Assembly: GCF_000025225.2 (NCBI RefSeq)
Contig: NC_013895.2
Span: forward strand, 930,001-994,000
Source: Mageeibacillus indolicus UPII9-5
GTDB taxonomy: Bacteria > Bacillota > Clostridia > Saccharofermentanales > Fastidiosipilaceae
DNA: 64,000 nt
Direction of reading: 5' to 3'
In this document: positions 55,423-63,732 of the stretch, one piece after another
Position numbering within the stretch: position 1 is the stretch's first letter
How the letters are laid out: each line of letters starts with the position of its first letter
Translations under genes and position numbers: made by a program
The notes under the pieces: model-generated
The model's database searches: none
Seen by the model: the letters and a program-made list of their open reading frames with translations, nothing else
What the model was told of the DNA's origin: nothing

Positions 55423-56706
55423 TTAAGCTTTTAAAGCGTATTTTTTTGCCTTTTCAGCTAAAAACGCCAGCATGTTTGAATCAACTTTTTGTCCAAGTTC
55501 TGGTTGTTTTTTAGCAATCGTTAGGGCGGTAAAATAGGCGGCTTCCTCAACATCGCGTGAAAGTTTGTGGCGCAGTTCGGACAAATCAGTGTAAGTGCGC
55601 GACGGCTCAAGCTTGTCAGCAACAAATACTAATTCCTCCAGTTTGGTGGCCCCGGCATGTAGCGTTGTATGAAATCTGATGGCGTTAATAACAGAAGGCG
55701 AAGTAATCCCAAAGTCATTTGCAGCTACTACCGCACCTACATCACTGTGCCAGATTGGAAACGGATAATCTGCTTCTTTGGCTAACAGCTCCGGACAAAG
55801 CCGTAAACAGTCAGAACGGCTCATTTGTTTAGCGCAATCATGTAAAATGGCGGCTAAACCGGCTTCATCCTTATTTATCGCATTAGCATTGGCCATGGCT
55901 AAAGCTAAACAGTAAACGTTCAAACTGTGGATAAGCCTAGCGGCCGTAAGGCGTCGACGCAGTTTTCGTTCAATATCAACACACTCAAAGTAAGCGTCCG
56001 GAGAAAACCCATCGAAAAGATCGTAATAAGCGTAAAGTCCGTTGGTAAGAATAAAGCGCAAAACTTCTGGCGGAATCGGCAAACTTCGAAGATTATCCGG
56101 AATCGTCTCCGGCAGACCGGTAGGAACGTTTTGCGGCTTAGCCAAAATCGCCTGCAGGGTGTCTCGCAGTTTAGTTGAAGAAACATCAGTCTCCGGACAG
56201 TCAATCAATATGATTTTGGCACCGTACTCTCGTTTTAAGCCATCAGCAGCTTCCTTCAATTTTGTTTCACTTATCCCTGGTCGCCTGATAACCAGCAATG
56301 TAGCCATGGCCATAATATCTCGTGCTTTGTACCAAGTAGGCAGCTCGACTAATGAATCGGCCCCGATGACCAGACCCATTTCAGGCGGCTCACCGTTAGG
56401 CGCATATTGTTCTTGTATCAGTTTTAAGGTATCAATCGTAAAAGACTTTCCTTCGCGTTCTACTTCGCACGGAGATACTTCGGCAAGCGAACTGAACGCA
56501 AGCCGGCTCATAGCCAAACGATAGGTAGCCGGTAAGCGGTAAAGAGCAGTTTTGTGCGGTGGGTTACCGGCAGGGATCACAATTGTCTTGTCAGCCCAAG
56601 CAGCAGTCGCGACCGCTTGCAGCATACGCACATGGCCGTTGTGAGGAGGATTGAAAGTTCCGCCAAATATGGCAACACGTCTTACCTTGCCGATTAAATC
56701 AGCCAT
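55423..56706 (-). CDS. nadD: Fused nicotinate-nucleotide adenylyltransferase and HD-domain protein (NadD-YqeK)
   Basis: The 427-residue protein is a fusion. The N-terminal NadD domain (about 1-205) has the nucleotidyltransferase motif GGTFNPPHNGH and the SSTKLRDTL motif; it makes nicotinic acid adenine dinucleotide (NaAD). The C-terminal YqeK domain (about 240-420) is an HD hydrolase with HSLNVYCLALAMA and ILHDCAKQM; YqeK proteins hydrolyse Ap4A. The start at 56706 has GAGG upstream and overlaps the larC stop by 8 nt. In many relatives nadD and yqeK are separate adjacent genes. Confidence 0.92.
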   Translation of the reverse strand: MADLIGKVRRVAIFGGTFNPPHNGHVRMLQAVATAAWADKTIVIPAGNPPHKTALYRLPATYRLAMSRLAFSSLAEVSPCEVEREGKSFTIDTLKLIQEQYAPNGEPPEMGLVIGADSLVELPTWYKARDIMAMATLLVIRRPGISETKLKEAADGLKREYGAKIILIDCPETDVSSTKLRDTLQAILAKPQNVPTGLPETIPDNLRSLPIPPEVLRFILTNGLYAYYDLFDGFSPDAYFECVDIERKLRRRLTAARLIHSLNVYCLALAMANANAINKDEAGLAAILHDCAKQMSRSDCLRLCPELLAKEADYPFPIWHSDVGAVVAANDFGITSPSVINAIRFHTTLHAGATKLEELVFVADKLEPSRTYTDLSELRHKLSRDVEEAAYFTALTIAKKQPELGQKVDSNMLAFLAEKAKKYALKA

Positions 56707-58102
56707 TTTGCTGACCTCGTTGCCGCAACACCAGCTCACGCGCCTCACGTAAAGATAAATTAAGTTTATCGGCTAAAGCGGCCAGATCTTCATATTCAAC
56801 AGTGCATTTATGTATATCGTGGTATGTAAATTCTTTTATTTTTATTGGGCAACCATGAACCGTAATTTCACTGAACGATCTTGCCATTTTGCGTCGATTT
56901 AAAATTCGATAGCGCAACCCAACCGTGCCTTGCTCGCAGAAAATCATCTTGGTAAATGTTTCAATTTCTGTAGTCGGGATGATAACTTCAATTCTTAGAG
57001 CCGTCCGTTGTTTTTTAGCGGTCACACCCCATGCCACTACATCTAAAGCCCCATTACGGCGCAATTTTTCCTGAAGGTAGGCAAGTGTTTCCGCATCCGC
57101 ATCATCTACTGTAAAGCTTAACTCGGCTACTTGGTCGGCCAATTCTCCTTCACAGCTAATGCTGTCGCCGGTTAATGGTCCAGCCTCGGTCTCAATCAGC
57201 ATACCTCGTAAAGCGTTCAGACGACCGGTTTCTCGACTACCGAATCCGTAGCCGACGCGTATAAGCCGTCCTATCGGTCTTGTGTTGACATAGGTTGTCA
57301 ATGTCTTCAGCATGGCCATACCAGTAGGAGTTATAAGTTCGGTGTATACATCCGGCACCGTACGCACTAAAAATGAGCTGCCTTCAAGCATTTTGGCTAC
57401 TGCCGGAACCGGAACTGGCATAATGCCGTGTGCGCATTCGATTGTACCGCTGCCGTCTGCCAAATTACCTGCCACAATTTTATCTATTTTCATCATATGT
57501 AAAGCAAGGCAGCCGCCTACAATATCTATGACAGAATCCCAGTTGCCAACTTCATGGAATCCAGCTTCCTGCCATGGCATAGAATGCACTGCCCCTTCAG
57601 CATGTGCCAAAGTAGTGAATACAGCCTTACTGTCAGCCTTGACTTTTTCCGGTAGCGACAATTTATCTATAGTTGCTACTATCTCGCCATAATGACGGTG
57701 GGAATGGCTATGCTCGTGCTCATGCAAGTGCAAGTGCTCGTGCTCGTGCTCATGTTCGTGTTCATGCAAGTGCTCGTGCTCATGCTCATGCTCATGCAAG
57801 TGAATATGATCATGGCTGAACATATGCGAATGCATGTGGCAATGCACAGTTCCATCCGCATGCTCATGCTCATGTTCATGCATGTGCTCATGCTCACCAT
57901 CTCCTGTTAGCTCAACATCGAAAAAAGTACCGGTTATGCCATAATTTTTCCGCGTTTCTTTACAGAATTTAAAAGCAGCAGGTATCTCCAATTTTTGAAT
58001 TTCTGCCAACCACTGCTCATAATCCAGCCCTAAATCCATAAGAGCACCCAATATCATATTGCCACTAATTCCGGCAAAACAGTCCAAGTATAACGTACGC
58101 AT
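56699..58102 (-). CDS. larC: LarC, nickel-pincer cofactor nickel-insertion enzyme, with a long His-rich segment
   Basis: LarC inserts nickel into the pyridinium bisthiocarboxylate mononucleotide cofactor of lactate racemase-type enzymes. The 467-residue protein starts with YLDCFAGISGNMILGALMDLG and continues through AGFHEVGNWDSVIDIVGGCL and DGSGTIECAHGIMPVPVPAV. A His-rich segment of about 70 residues (69-138, about 31 His, mostly HE repeats) is the likely nickel store. In Lactobacillus larC1 and larC2 are joined by frameshifting; here both halves lie in one frame. The start has AGGAG and is 1 nt after the larB stop; the end overlaps nadD-yqeK. Confidence 0.95.
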   Translation of the reverse strand: MRTLYLDCFAGISGNMILGALMDLGLDYEQWLAEIQKLEIPAAFKFCKETRKNYGITGTFFDVELTGDGEHEHMHEHEHEHADGTVHCHMHSHMFSHDHIHLHEHEHEHEHLHEHEHEHEHEHLHLHEHEHSHSHRHYGEIVATIDKLSLPEKVKADSKAVFTTLAHAEGAVHSMPWQEAGFHEVGNWDSVIDIVGGCLALHMMKIDKIVAGNLADGSGTIECAHGIMPVPVPAVAKMLEGSSFLVRTVPDVYTELITPTGMAMLKTLTTYVNTRPIGRLIRVGYGFGSRETGRLNALRGMLIETEAGPLTGDSISCEGELADQVAELSFTVDDADAETLAYLQEKLRRNGALDVVAWGVTAKKQRTALRIEVIIPTTEIETFTKMIFCEQGTVGLRYRILNRRKMARSFSEITVHGCPIKIKEFTYHDIHKCTVEYEDLAALADKLNLSLREARELVLRQRGQQNG

Positions 58103-58103
58103 A

Positions 58104-58943
58104 TTACTTCTCCTTAATCTTTCGTTCAGCTATCCGAATTTGACGGCAAATTGTAGCGGCCATGTAGGCACTGCCAAAGCCATTGCCGATGTTTAAAACC
58201 GCAACGCCCGAAGCACATGAATTAAGCATGGCCATCAAAGTTGTGATCCCGTCGGCTCCGATGCCATAGCCTATGCCACTTGGCACGGCAAGTAAAGGCT
58301 TATCAATCAGACCGCCTAAGACACTGACCAACGCGCCTTCCATACCAGCAACACAGATGACAACCTCATGATCATTTATCAAGTTTACCTTATCTAACAG
58401 ACGATGTATACCAGCAACACCGACATCATATATACGCGAAATTTTCAAGCCTAAGAAATCCCCAACGACAGCAGCTTCTTCCGCTACTTTATGATCGGCG
58501 GTCCCAGCCGTTACAACTGCCACCTTACCTAAAAAGGGCGGCTCATGTTGTTTAAAGCACAAACATTCGGCCGCCGCATCGTATACGTATTCAGGCAAAG
58601 CGGTTTGTACAGCCTCTGCTTTAACACCGTCAATTCTGGTTGTCAGAAGATTGCTACCTTTAGCCTCTAAAACTCTAGAAATGGCAATGATTTGCTCGGC
58701 GGTTTTGCCTTGGCCAAAAATAACTTCAGGGAAACCATTGCGCCGCTCGCGATCAGTATCAACCTTTGCAAAACCCAACTCATTATAACCGCCGCTGAAA
58801 TTTTGTTTCAGCTCAGCCGTTGGATCACCACCTTGAGGAGCCAAATTTAAGCTTTTCTCCATTATCTTGGTTAACACCATGTCCGGGGAAAGCTTATGAT
58901 CGGCAACCTGCTGTAACATAAATTCTAAAGCAGCTTTATCCAT
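58104..58943 (-). CDS. larB: LarB, pyridinium-3,5-biscarboxylic acid mononucleotide synthase
   Basis: LarB carboxylates and hydrolyses NaAD to start the nickel-pincer cofactor pathway. The 279-residue protein has the PurE-like C-terminal domain with VAVVTAGTADHKVAEEAA, CVAGMEGALVSVLGGL and AVPSGIGYGIGADGITTL. The N-terminal region includes GFPEVIFGQGKTAEQI. It forms a translationally coupled pair with larC. Neither the sulfur-insertion enzyme LarE nor a LarA-type racemase is in the window, so those must lie elsewhere if the pathway is complete. Confidence 0.95.
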   Translation of the reverse strand: MDKAALEFMLQQVADHKLSPDMVLTKIMEKSLNLAPQGGDPTAELKQNFSGGYNELGFAKVDTDRERRNGFPEVIFGQGKTAEQIIAISRVLEAKGSNLLTTRIDGVKAEAVQTALPEYVYDAAAECLCFKQHEPPFLGKVAVVTAGTADHKVAEEAAVVGDFLGLKISRIYDVGVAGIHRLLDKVNLINDHEVVICVAGMEGALVSVLGGLIDKPLLAVPSGIGYGIGADGITTLMAMLNSCASGVAVLNIGNGFGSAYMAATICRQIRIAERKIKEK

Positions 58944-59071
58944 ATTTACGCCCCCTAAAACATCATATATTATAAATCATTCAATGTAAATTACGTACTC
59001 AAAATTTAAGTTGACGTTTTTAATTAACTACTTATTTACCTTGAGAATGCCGAAACAACTTGATCCTTAGG

Positions 59072-60181
59072 TCACTTATCCTGCTTTCCCTGAGACAAAT
59101 AGGCATTTATAAATCCATCCAAATCGCCATCCATAACTTTATCGACTCCGGTGACCTCATAATTGGTGCGATGATCCTTAACCATCGTATAAGGGCAAAA
59201 AACATAGGAACGAATCTGGCTGCCCCAGGCGATATCCATCTGGTTACCTTTTAAATCATCCACCTTATCCATCTGAGCCGCTTTAGCCAGAGCGAATAGC
59301 TTTGACTTTAACATGTTCATGGCAGTTTCACGGTTTTGAATCTGGGAGCGTTCCGTTTGACAGGAAACTACTACACCGGTAGGAATATGAGTGATTCGAA
59401 TCGCTGATTCCGTTTTGTTGACGTGTTGGCCGCCGGCGCCGGAGGAACGATAGCGATCGATACGCAAATCATCCGGATTAATATTAATTTGTATGGAATT
59501 ATCAAGTTCCGGCAAAACTTCCACCGATGCGAATGACGTGTGTCGGCGACCTGAAGCATCAAAAGGTGAAATGCGCACCAAACGATGAACTCCCATCTCC
59601 GAACGCATATATCCATAAGCATTCTCTCCGATGATTTCAAAAGATACCGATTTCAGTCCGGCCTCGTCGCCATCCAGAATATCAAGCACTTTCAACTGAT
59701 AATCATGATCTTCCGCCCAACGTGTGTACATACGATAAAGCATTTCCGTCCAGTCCTGCGCTTCCGTACCGCCAGCACCGGCATGAATGTTTAAAATGAC
59801 ATTATTTCGATCATATTCGCCAACCAACAAAGTTTGCAAACGCAATTTGTTAAATAATTCCTTAAAAGCATTGAACTGCGTCTGTACTTCTGCGACAACC
59901 GCCCCATCGTTTTCTTCCTGCCCCAAGTCGATAAGTGTATCGATATCGTCAAATTCTTTTTGCAAATGACGATAGGTATCAACCTTTCGTTGCAGACCGG
60001 CAAGCTTGGTTTGTACCTCCTGAGCCTTAGTTTGATCATTCCAGAAGTCCGGTTCCTGTGTACGCGCCTCCAATTCGGAAATGCGGTCAAGTGTAGGCTC
60101 AATGTAGAGAGCTTTGCCCAGATCTTTTAACGGTTCAGTCATGCCATGTAGTTCAAGTTTTAATTGTTCCAATTCCAACAT
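59072..60181 (-). CDS. prfB: Peptide chain release factor 2
   Basis: RF2 ends translation at UGA and UAA codons. The 369-residue protein has the SPF stop-codon motif in RISPFDASGRRHTSF, the catalytic GGQ in SGAGGQHVNKTESA and the C-terminal MDGDLDGFINAYL. Most bacteria place an in-frame UGA near codon 26 and need a frameshift; here the N-terminus runs in frame throughout, so this autoregulation is absent. GGAG lies about 9 nt before the ATG. It starts 5 nt after the aminotransferase stop, so it is probably co-transcribed with it. Confidence 0.96.
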   Translation of the reverse strand: MLELEQLKLELHGMTEPLKDLGKALYIEPTLDRISELEARTQEPDFWNDQTKAQEVQTKLAGLQRKVDTYRHLQKEFDDIDTLIDLGQEENDGAVVAEVQTQFNAFKELFNKLRLQTLLVGEYDRNNVILNIHAGAGGTEAQDWTEMLYRMYTRWAEDHDYQLKVLDILDGDEAGLKSVSFEIIGENAYGYMRSEMGVHRLVRISPFDASGRRHTSFASVEVLPELDNSIQININPDDLRIDRYRSSGAGGQHVNKTESAIRITHIPTGVVVSCQTERSQIQNRETAMNMLKSKLFALAKAAQMDKVDDLKGNQMDIAWGSQIRSYVFCPYTMVKDHRTNYEVTGVDKVMDGDLDGFINAYLSQGKQDK

Positions 60182-60186
60182 ATCAT

Positions 60187-61365
60187 TTATCTCCGACGAT
60201 ATTTGTTAACAAATCGATGCATTCGCAACATTGCTTCTTCAATAGTTTCTTCTGAGGCAGCGTAGCTGATTCGAGCAAACCCTTCGCCGCAATCGCCGAA
60301 AGCCGAGCCAGGAATAATAGCTACCTTTTCTTCCCGTAAAAATCTTTCACAAAAAGTATTTGAGTCCATACCGCAAGCCGTAATATTTGGGAAAATATAG
60401 AACGCACCTTTAGGTTCGAACACCGGCAGCTCCATTTCTCGCAAAGCAGCACAAATCATATTGCGCCTTAAGTTATAGCGATTGCGCATTGTATTTACAA
60501 CATCTTCACCGTTAGTAATCGCCTCCAAAGCAGCATATTGTGCTGCCGTAGGTGCGCACATCAAAGTATACTGGTGCACTTTCGCAATTTCCGTTAGAAG
60601 ATATTCTGGACCGATCAAATAGCCGATTCGCCATCCAGTCATCGCATAAGTTTTAGAAAAACCTCCGACATAAAAAATACGGTCACGCAGCTCCGGCCAT
60701 TGAATCAAAGACGACGGTTCTTCCCCACTGTAATCAAGCTCTGTGTAAAGCTCATCAGTTAGGATAATTAAATCCGGAAATTCGCGCAAAACCGGCAGCA
60801 AGGCTGCCCAATCAGCCTTGTTCATCACCGCCCCGGTGGGATTGCTTGGATAGCTAACTACTAAAAGCCTGCTCTGGGGTGTGAGTGCCGAGCGCAAAAG
60901 TTCAGGTGTAAGTTTGAAGCCATTTTCAGCCTGTGTTGCCACGGTGACAACTTTAGCTCCGGCCAGTTTAGCTCCTGCTTTATAAGCGACAAAGCTCGGC
61001 TCAGGGACTATGACTTCCTCTCCCGGGTTTACCAGGCCTCGAAATACGATATCAATTCCTTCACTGCCGCCAACTGTGGTTATTATCTCAGTTTTTGAGT
61101 CATAATCAACACCATAATGCCTGTATATGTAATCAGCAATTGCCCGTCGTAATTCTATAATACCGTAATTAGGACTGTAATGCGTTTTCCCCTGTTCTAT
61201 CGAATATATACCGGCATCACAAGCACTCCAAGGAGTTACAAAATCTGGTTCACCAATGGAAAGAGAGTATACTTCCCCCTTCATCTCATTGGCAACATCA
61301 AAAAAACGCCTAATCTCCGAGGGCGGAATTTCCTGCACTCGTCGTGCCACTTTAATTTCTGTCAT
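60187..61365 (-). CDS. Class I/II pyridoxal-phosphate aminotransferase
   Basis: The 392-residue fold type I enzyme transfers amino groups, most like the PatA/aspartate or alanine-type aminotransferases. The N-terminal LSIGEPDFVTPW, the cofactor region SYPSNPTGAVMNKADW, the Asp-Tyr pair in LTDELYTELDYSGEEP and the PLP-binding Lys in GGFSKTYAMTGWRIGYL are visible. The substrate cannot be fixed. Its ATG overlaps the stop of the upstream Lrp-type regulator (ATGA), so the two are translationally coupled and the regulator may control it. Confidence 0.93.
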   Translation of the reverse strand: MTEIKVARRVQEIPPSEIRRFFDVANEMKGEVYSLSIGEPDFVTPWSACDAGIYSIEQGKTHYSPNYGIIELRRAIADYIYRHYGVDYDSKTEIITTVGGSEGIDIVFRGLVNPGEEVIVPEPSFVAYKAGAKLAGAKVVTVATQAENGFKLTPELLRSALTPQSRLLVVSYPSNPTGAVMNKADWAALLPVLREFPDLIILTDELYTELDYSGEEPSSLIQWPELRDRIFYVGGFSKTYAMTGWRIGYLIGPEYLLTEIAKVHQYTLMCAPTAAQYAALEAITNGEDVVNTMRNRYNLRRNMICAALREMELPVFEPKGAFYIFPNITACGMDSNTFCERFLREEKVAIIPGSAFGDCGEGFARISYAASEETIEEAMLRMHRFVNKYRRR

Positions 61366-61844
61366 AATACTATAGCCTCTCGATCATCTTCGTTCGGTAA
61401 AGCAAATATTGTGCCATCATTTTTATATTTTTTCAAGATAAAATGAGTCGATGTTGACAAAACGTACTCAACCGGGGCTATCTTCTCGGCCACAAACTGG
61501 GCAATGTCGCGCAAAGTTTTGCCTTCAAGAATCAGCATTAAGTCAAAGCCACCCGACATCAGGTAGCAGGAATTGACCTGCGGATATTGATAGAGACGGT
61601 GTGCGATTCGATCGAAGCCACGGCCACGTTGCGGTGTTACCCTTACTTCAATCAGAGCTGTTGTCAACTCTTTACCGGAATTCTCCCAGTTGATTACTGT
61701 CTTTGACCCCAAAATAACGCCTTCCTGTTTTAACTCTGCGACCAAAGCATCAACTTCTTCCGGTGTTATCCGCAATCTTTCTGCAAGTTCTTTACTTGTC
61801 AAACGTGCATCTTCATTTAAAATTTGTAAAAGTTTGTCTTTCAT
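61362..61844 (-). CDS. Lrp/AsnC-family transcriptional regulator
   Basis: The 160-residue protein has an N-terminal helix-turn-helix (LTSKELAERLRITPEEVDALV) and a C-terminal RAM/AsnC ligand-binding domain (ALIEVRVTPQRGRGFDRIAH, SGGFDLMLILEGKTLRDIA). Such regulators sense amino acids. The coupling to the aminotransferase suggests control of amino-acid metabolism (inference). Confidence 0.92.
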   Translation of the reverse strand: MKDKLLQILNEDARLTSKELAERLRITPEEVDALVAELKQEGVILGSKTVINWENSGKELTTALIEVRVTPQRGRGFDRIAHRLYQYPQVNSCYLMSGGFDLMLILEGKTLRDIAQFVAEKIAPVEYVLSTSTHFILKKYKNDGTIFALPNEDDREAIVL

Positions 61845-61885
61845 ATCGGCCTCTTCTTTCTTGGCTTCCCAAATTTTCGTAATTT

Positions 61886-62950
61886 TTAATTATCGTCGCC
61901 CTTTTTGCTTTTATCTTCCTGTTTGCCGAGGCTGCTTTTTATATTTAAAGTAAGTCCTTCCGCCGTATGCACCAAATTAGGAACTTCATGCATCGTTTTA
62001 TAAACCGACCAAGTAAGGCCATAACGTTCACGCCGGACGAGCGAATTGATCATCAGTTCAGGATTTATAATGTTCCTGTAACCACCGATAGCGATAAGTG
62101 CAGGACGACAAAAATCCAAAAATAAAACTGCTTTTAAGCGGCCACGAGCTAATGTCGTCAGTACAACAAAAAAGCTGCCGGAAAGTTTTAGCCAACTGTC
62201 AGTGGTCAAAAAATCTGTCAACAAAGTTTGGCACATGTTGGCTAAAAAGAATAAAATCAGCGAGGCTAAAGTAACCAAGCCAAGATGTGTCCTGACTGCT
62301 CCAGCTGAAGCTCGCATGGCTTTCGGCAAAGAATAGTTATAGAAAATAATGTAAGGAGCCGTATAATATGTGTAAATCAAAAAAATTATTATCGGCAGCA
62401 TGAACAAAAACGGGGAAATCAAAAAAACAGCTACGGTGATCACCAGGTAGCCGGCCAAGCGGCAAAGTTTGCCCATTTTAAACCCAGTAGTTAGGTGCGC
62501 ACCAGTCTTTGCCATCTCGGCTTCACCAGTTTTGGCCAAAGTTAGAGTTGCTTCATTTGCCAATACGTCACCGTCTGACGTTTCTTGTTGATCTGAAACG
62601 ATGGTATTTTTGCTTTCCTTGTCGGCATATTTCGGCATGCGGAAGTACAGGGCAATGTAAATCCAGCCGGCAATAATGCCTAGCACGTGCAAAAACATTT
62701 GCCCGGCCAAGAAAATATAATTTCCTGGAGAAATAAGTGAAGCGAGTTGCGGTACATTACCAGTTTCCAAAGTTTCCTGCCAAACATTGGAGGTGAAAAA
62801 CTTATTTAATTTCGTAAAATCAGGATCACCTATAGGATTAAAAATCAACCAAATATGGACACCTAAAAGTATGAGGAAAAGCAGCTGTACCGCCCGTTCT
62901 GTCCGAATTTTGTAGATCTTCAATGCTTCAAACGCAAAAAATAAGCTCAA
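61886..62950 (-). CDS. Integral membrane protein, unknown function
   Basis: The 354-residue protein has about six predicted membrane helices. These include LLFLILLGVHIWLIF, ILLMFL-like segments around 85-105 and 165-200 (VITVAVFLISPFLFMLPIII), and one near 230 (LASLILFFLANMCQTLL). Ala/Glu/Lys-rich soluble loops lie between helices 2 and 3 and at the C-terminus (LGKQEDKSKKGDDN). No family is recognised. The start is TTG with AAGGAG upstream, about 7 nt away. Confidence 0.65.
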   Translation of the reverse strand: MSLFFAFEALKIYKIRTERAVQLLFLILLGVHIWLIFNPIGDPDFTKLNKFFTSNVWQETLETGNVPQLASLISPGNYIFLAGQMFLHVLGIIAGWIYIALYFRMPKYADKESKNTIVSDQQETSDGDVLANEATLTLAKTGEAEMAKTGAHLTTGFKMGKLCRLAGYLVITVAVFLISPFLFMLPIIIFLIYTYYTAPYIIFYNYSLPKAMRASAGAVRTHLGLVTLASLILFFLANMCQTLLTDFLTTDSWLKLSGSFFVVLTTLARGRLKAVLFLDFCRPALIAIGGYRNIINPELMINSLVRRERYGLTWSVYKTMHEVPNLVHTAEGLTLNIKSSLGKQEDKSKKGDDN

Positions 62951-62996
62951 TGCTCTTCTCCTTGTAAAGTTTTACCATGCATATAGCTGCCCTGTT

Positions 62997-63005
62997 ATTA
63001 TAGCA
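62997..63005 (-). promoter_or_regulatory. Extended -10 promoter of the membrane protein gene
   Basis: On the minus strand TGCTATAAT (TGn plus a perfect TATAAT) lies about 47 nt upstream of the TTG start. No convincing -35 is seen. The rest of the 62951-63120 gap holds nothing else I can identify. Confidence 0.45.
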
Positions 63006-63120
63006 CAAGAAAAAGTACTAGAAATAACCTGTTTTCAATCAATTCTGCAGTCAGCAAGCCGCAACAGCAAGTAGCTAATCGGCGGTATCGCGTGAGGCCG
63101 CAAAAAATTCCAACATACAA

Positions 63121-63732
63121 TTACAATTTCAACTCGGCCAGCAATTTTGCCGTAGCCGCGCCGCGATGGGAAATTTTGTTTTTTTCTGTTTCACTAAGCT
63201 CGGCCATCGTACAACCGTAATGCGGCAAATAAAAGATAGGATCATAACCGAATCCATTTGATCCTGCCGTTTTATGGGCAATTAAGCCGTCACAGCGTCC
63301 TTCCATAATTTTTTCCTGCCCGTCCGGATAATGCAAAGCCAAAACGCAAACAAAATGAGCCGTCCGCGCCTCCTCAGGTACCTCTCGCAACAAAGATTGC
63401 AATTGTTTTATTTTGACATCGTAAGATGTTGTTTCCCCACAAAAACGAGCTGAATAAACGCCGGGAGCACCGTTTAGGGCATCAATACACAGGCCGGAAT
63501 CATCCGCTAAAATATAGTCATTTGGATAGAGCTTAGCCAAAGTGTGTAACTTAATCAAACAATTTTCTGTGAAAGTAGTACCTGTTTCCGGTATTTCTTC
63601 ATTAAGGTTAAGTTCGCTCAACGATATGACTTGAAACTTATCACCTAAAATTTTGGTGAATTCACGCAGTTTATTTCGGTTGTGAGTCGCTATTATCAGT
63701 CTGTTCACGTTTTGATTCATGTTTTGATTCAT
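63121..63732 (-). CDS. rdgB: Non-canonical purine NTP pyrophosphatase (RdgB/HAM1)
   Basis: The enzyme removes ITP, XTP and related nucleotides so that they are not put into DNA. The 203-residue protein has LIIATHNRNKLREFTKIL at the N-terminus and the substrate site LADDSGLCIDALNGAPGVYSAR. It also has the C-terminal GSNGFGYDPIFYLPHYG and MAELSETEKNKISHRGAA. The start at 63732 has GAGG upstream; a repeated ATGAATCAAAAC makes a second possible start at 63720. It overlaps the upstream gene by 62 nt. Confidence 0.96.
   Translation of the reverse strand: MNQNMNQNVNRLIIATHNRNKLREFTKILGDKFQVISLSELNLNEEIPETGTTFTENCLIKLHTLAKLYPNDYILADDSGLCIDALNGAPGVYSARFCGETTSYDVKIKQLQSLLREVPEEARTAHFVCVLALHYPDGQEKIMEGRCDGLIAHKTAGSNGFGYDPIFYLPHYGCTMAELSETEKNKISHRGAATAKLLAELKL

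Noticed and set aside
57679-57910. Open frames in both strands with Met/Ser/Thr-rich repeats
   Set aside because: They result from the CAT/GAG repeat that codes for the His-Glu segment of LarC.
59072-60181. Programmed frameshift in prfB
   Set aside because: The reading frame is continuous from a start with a ribosome-binding site, and length equals full RF2.
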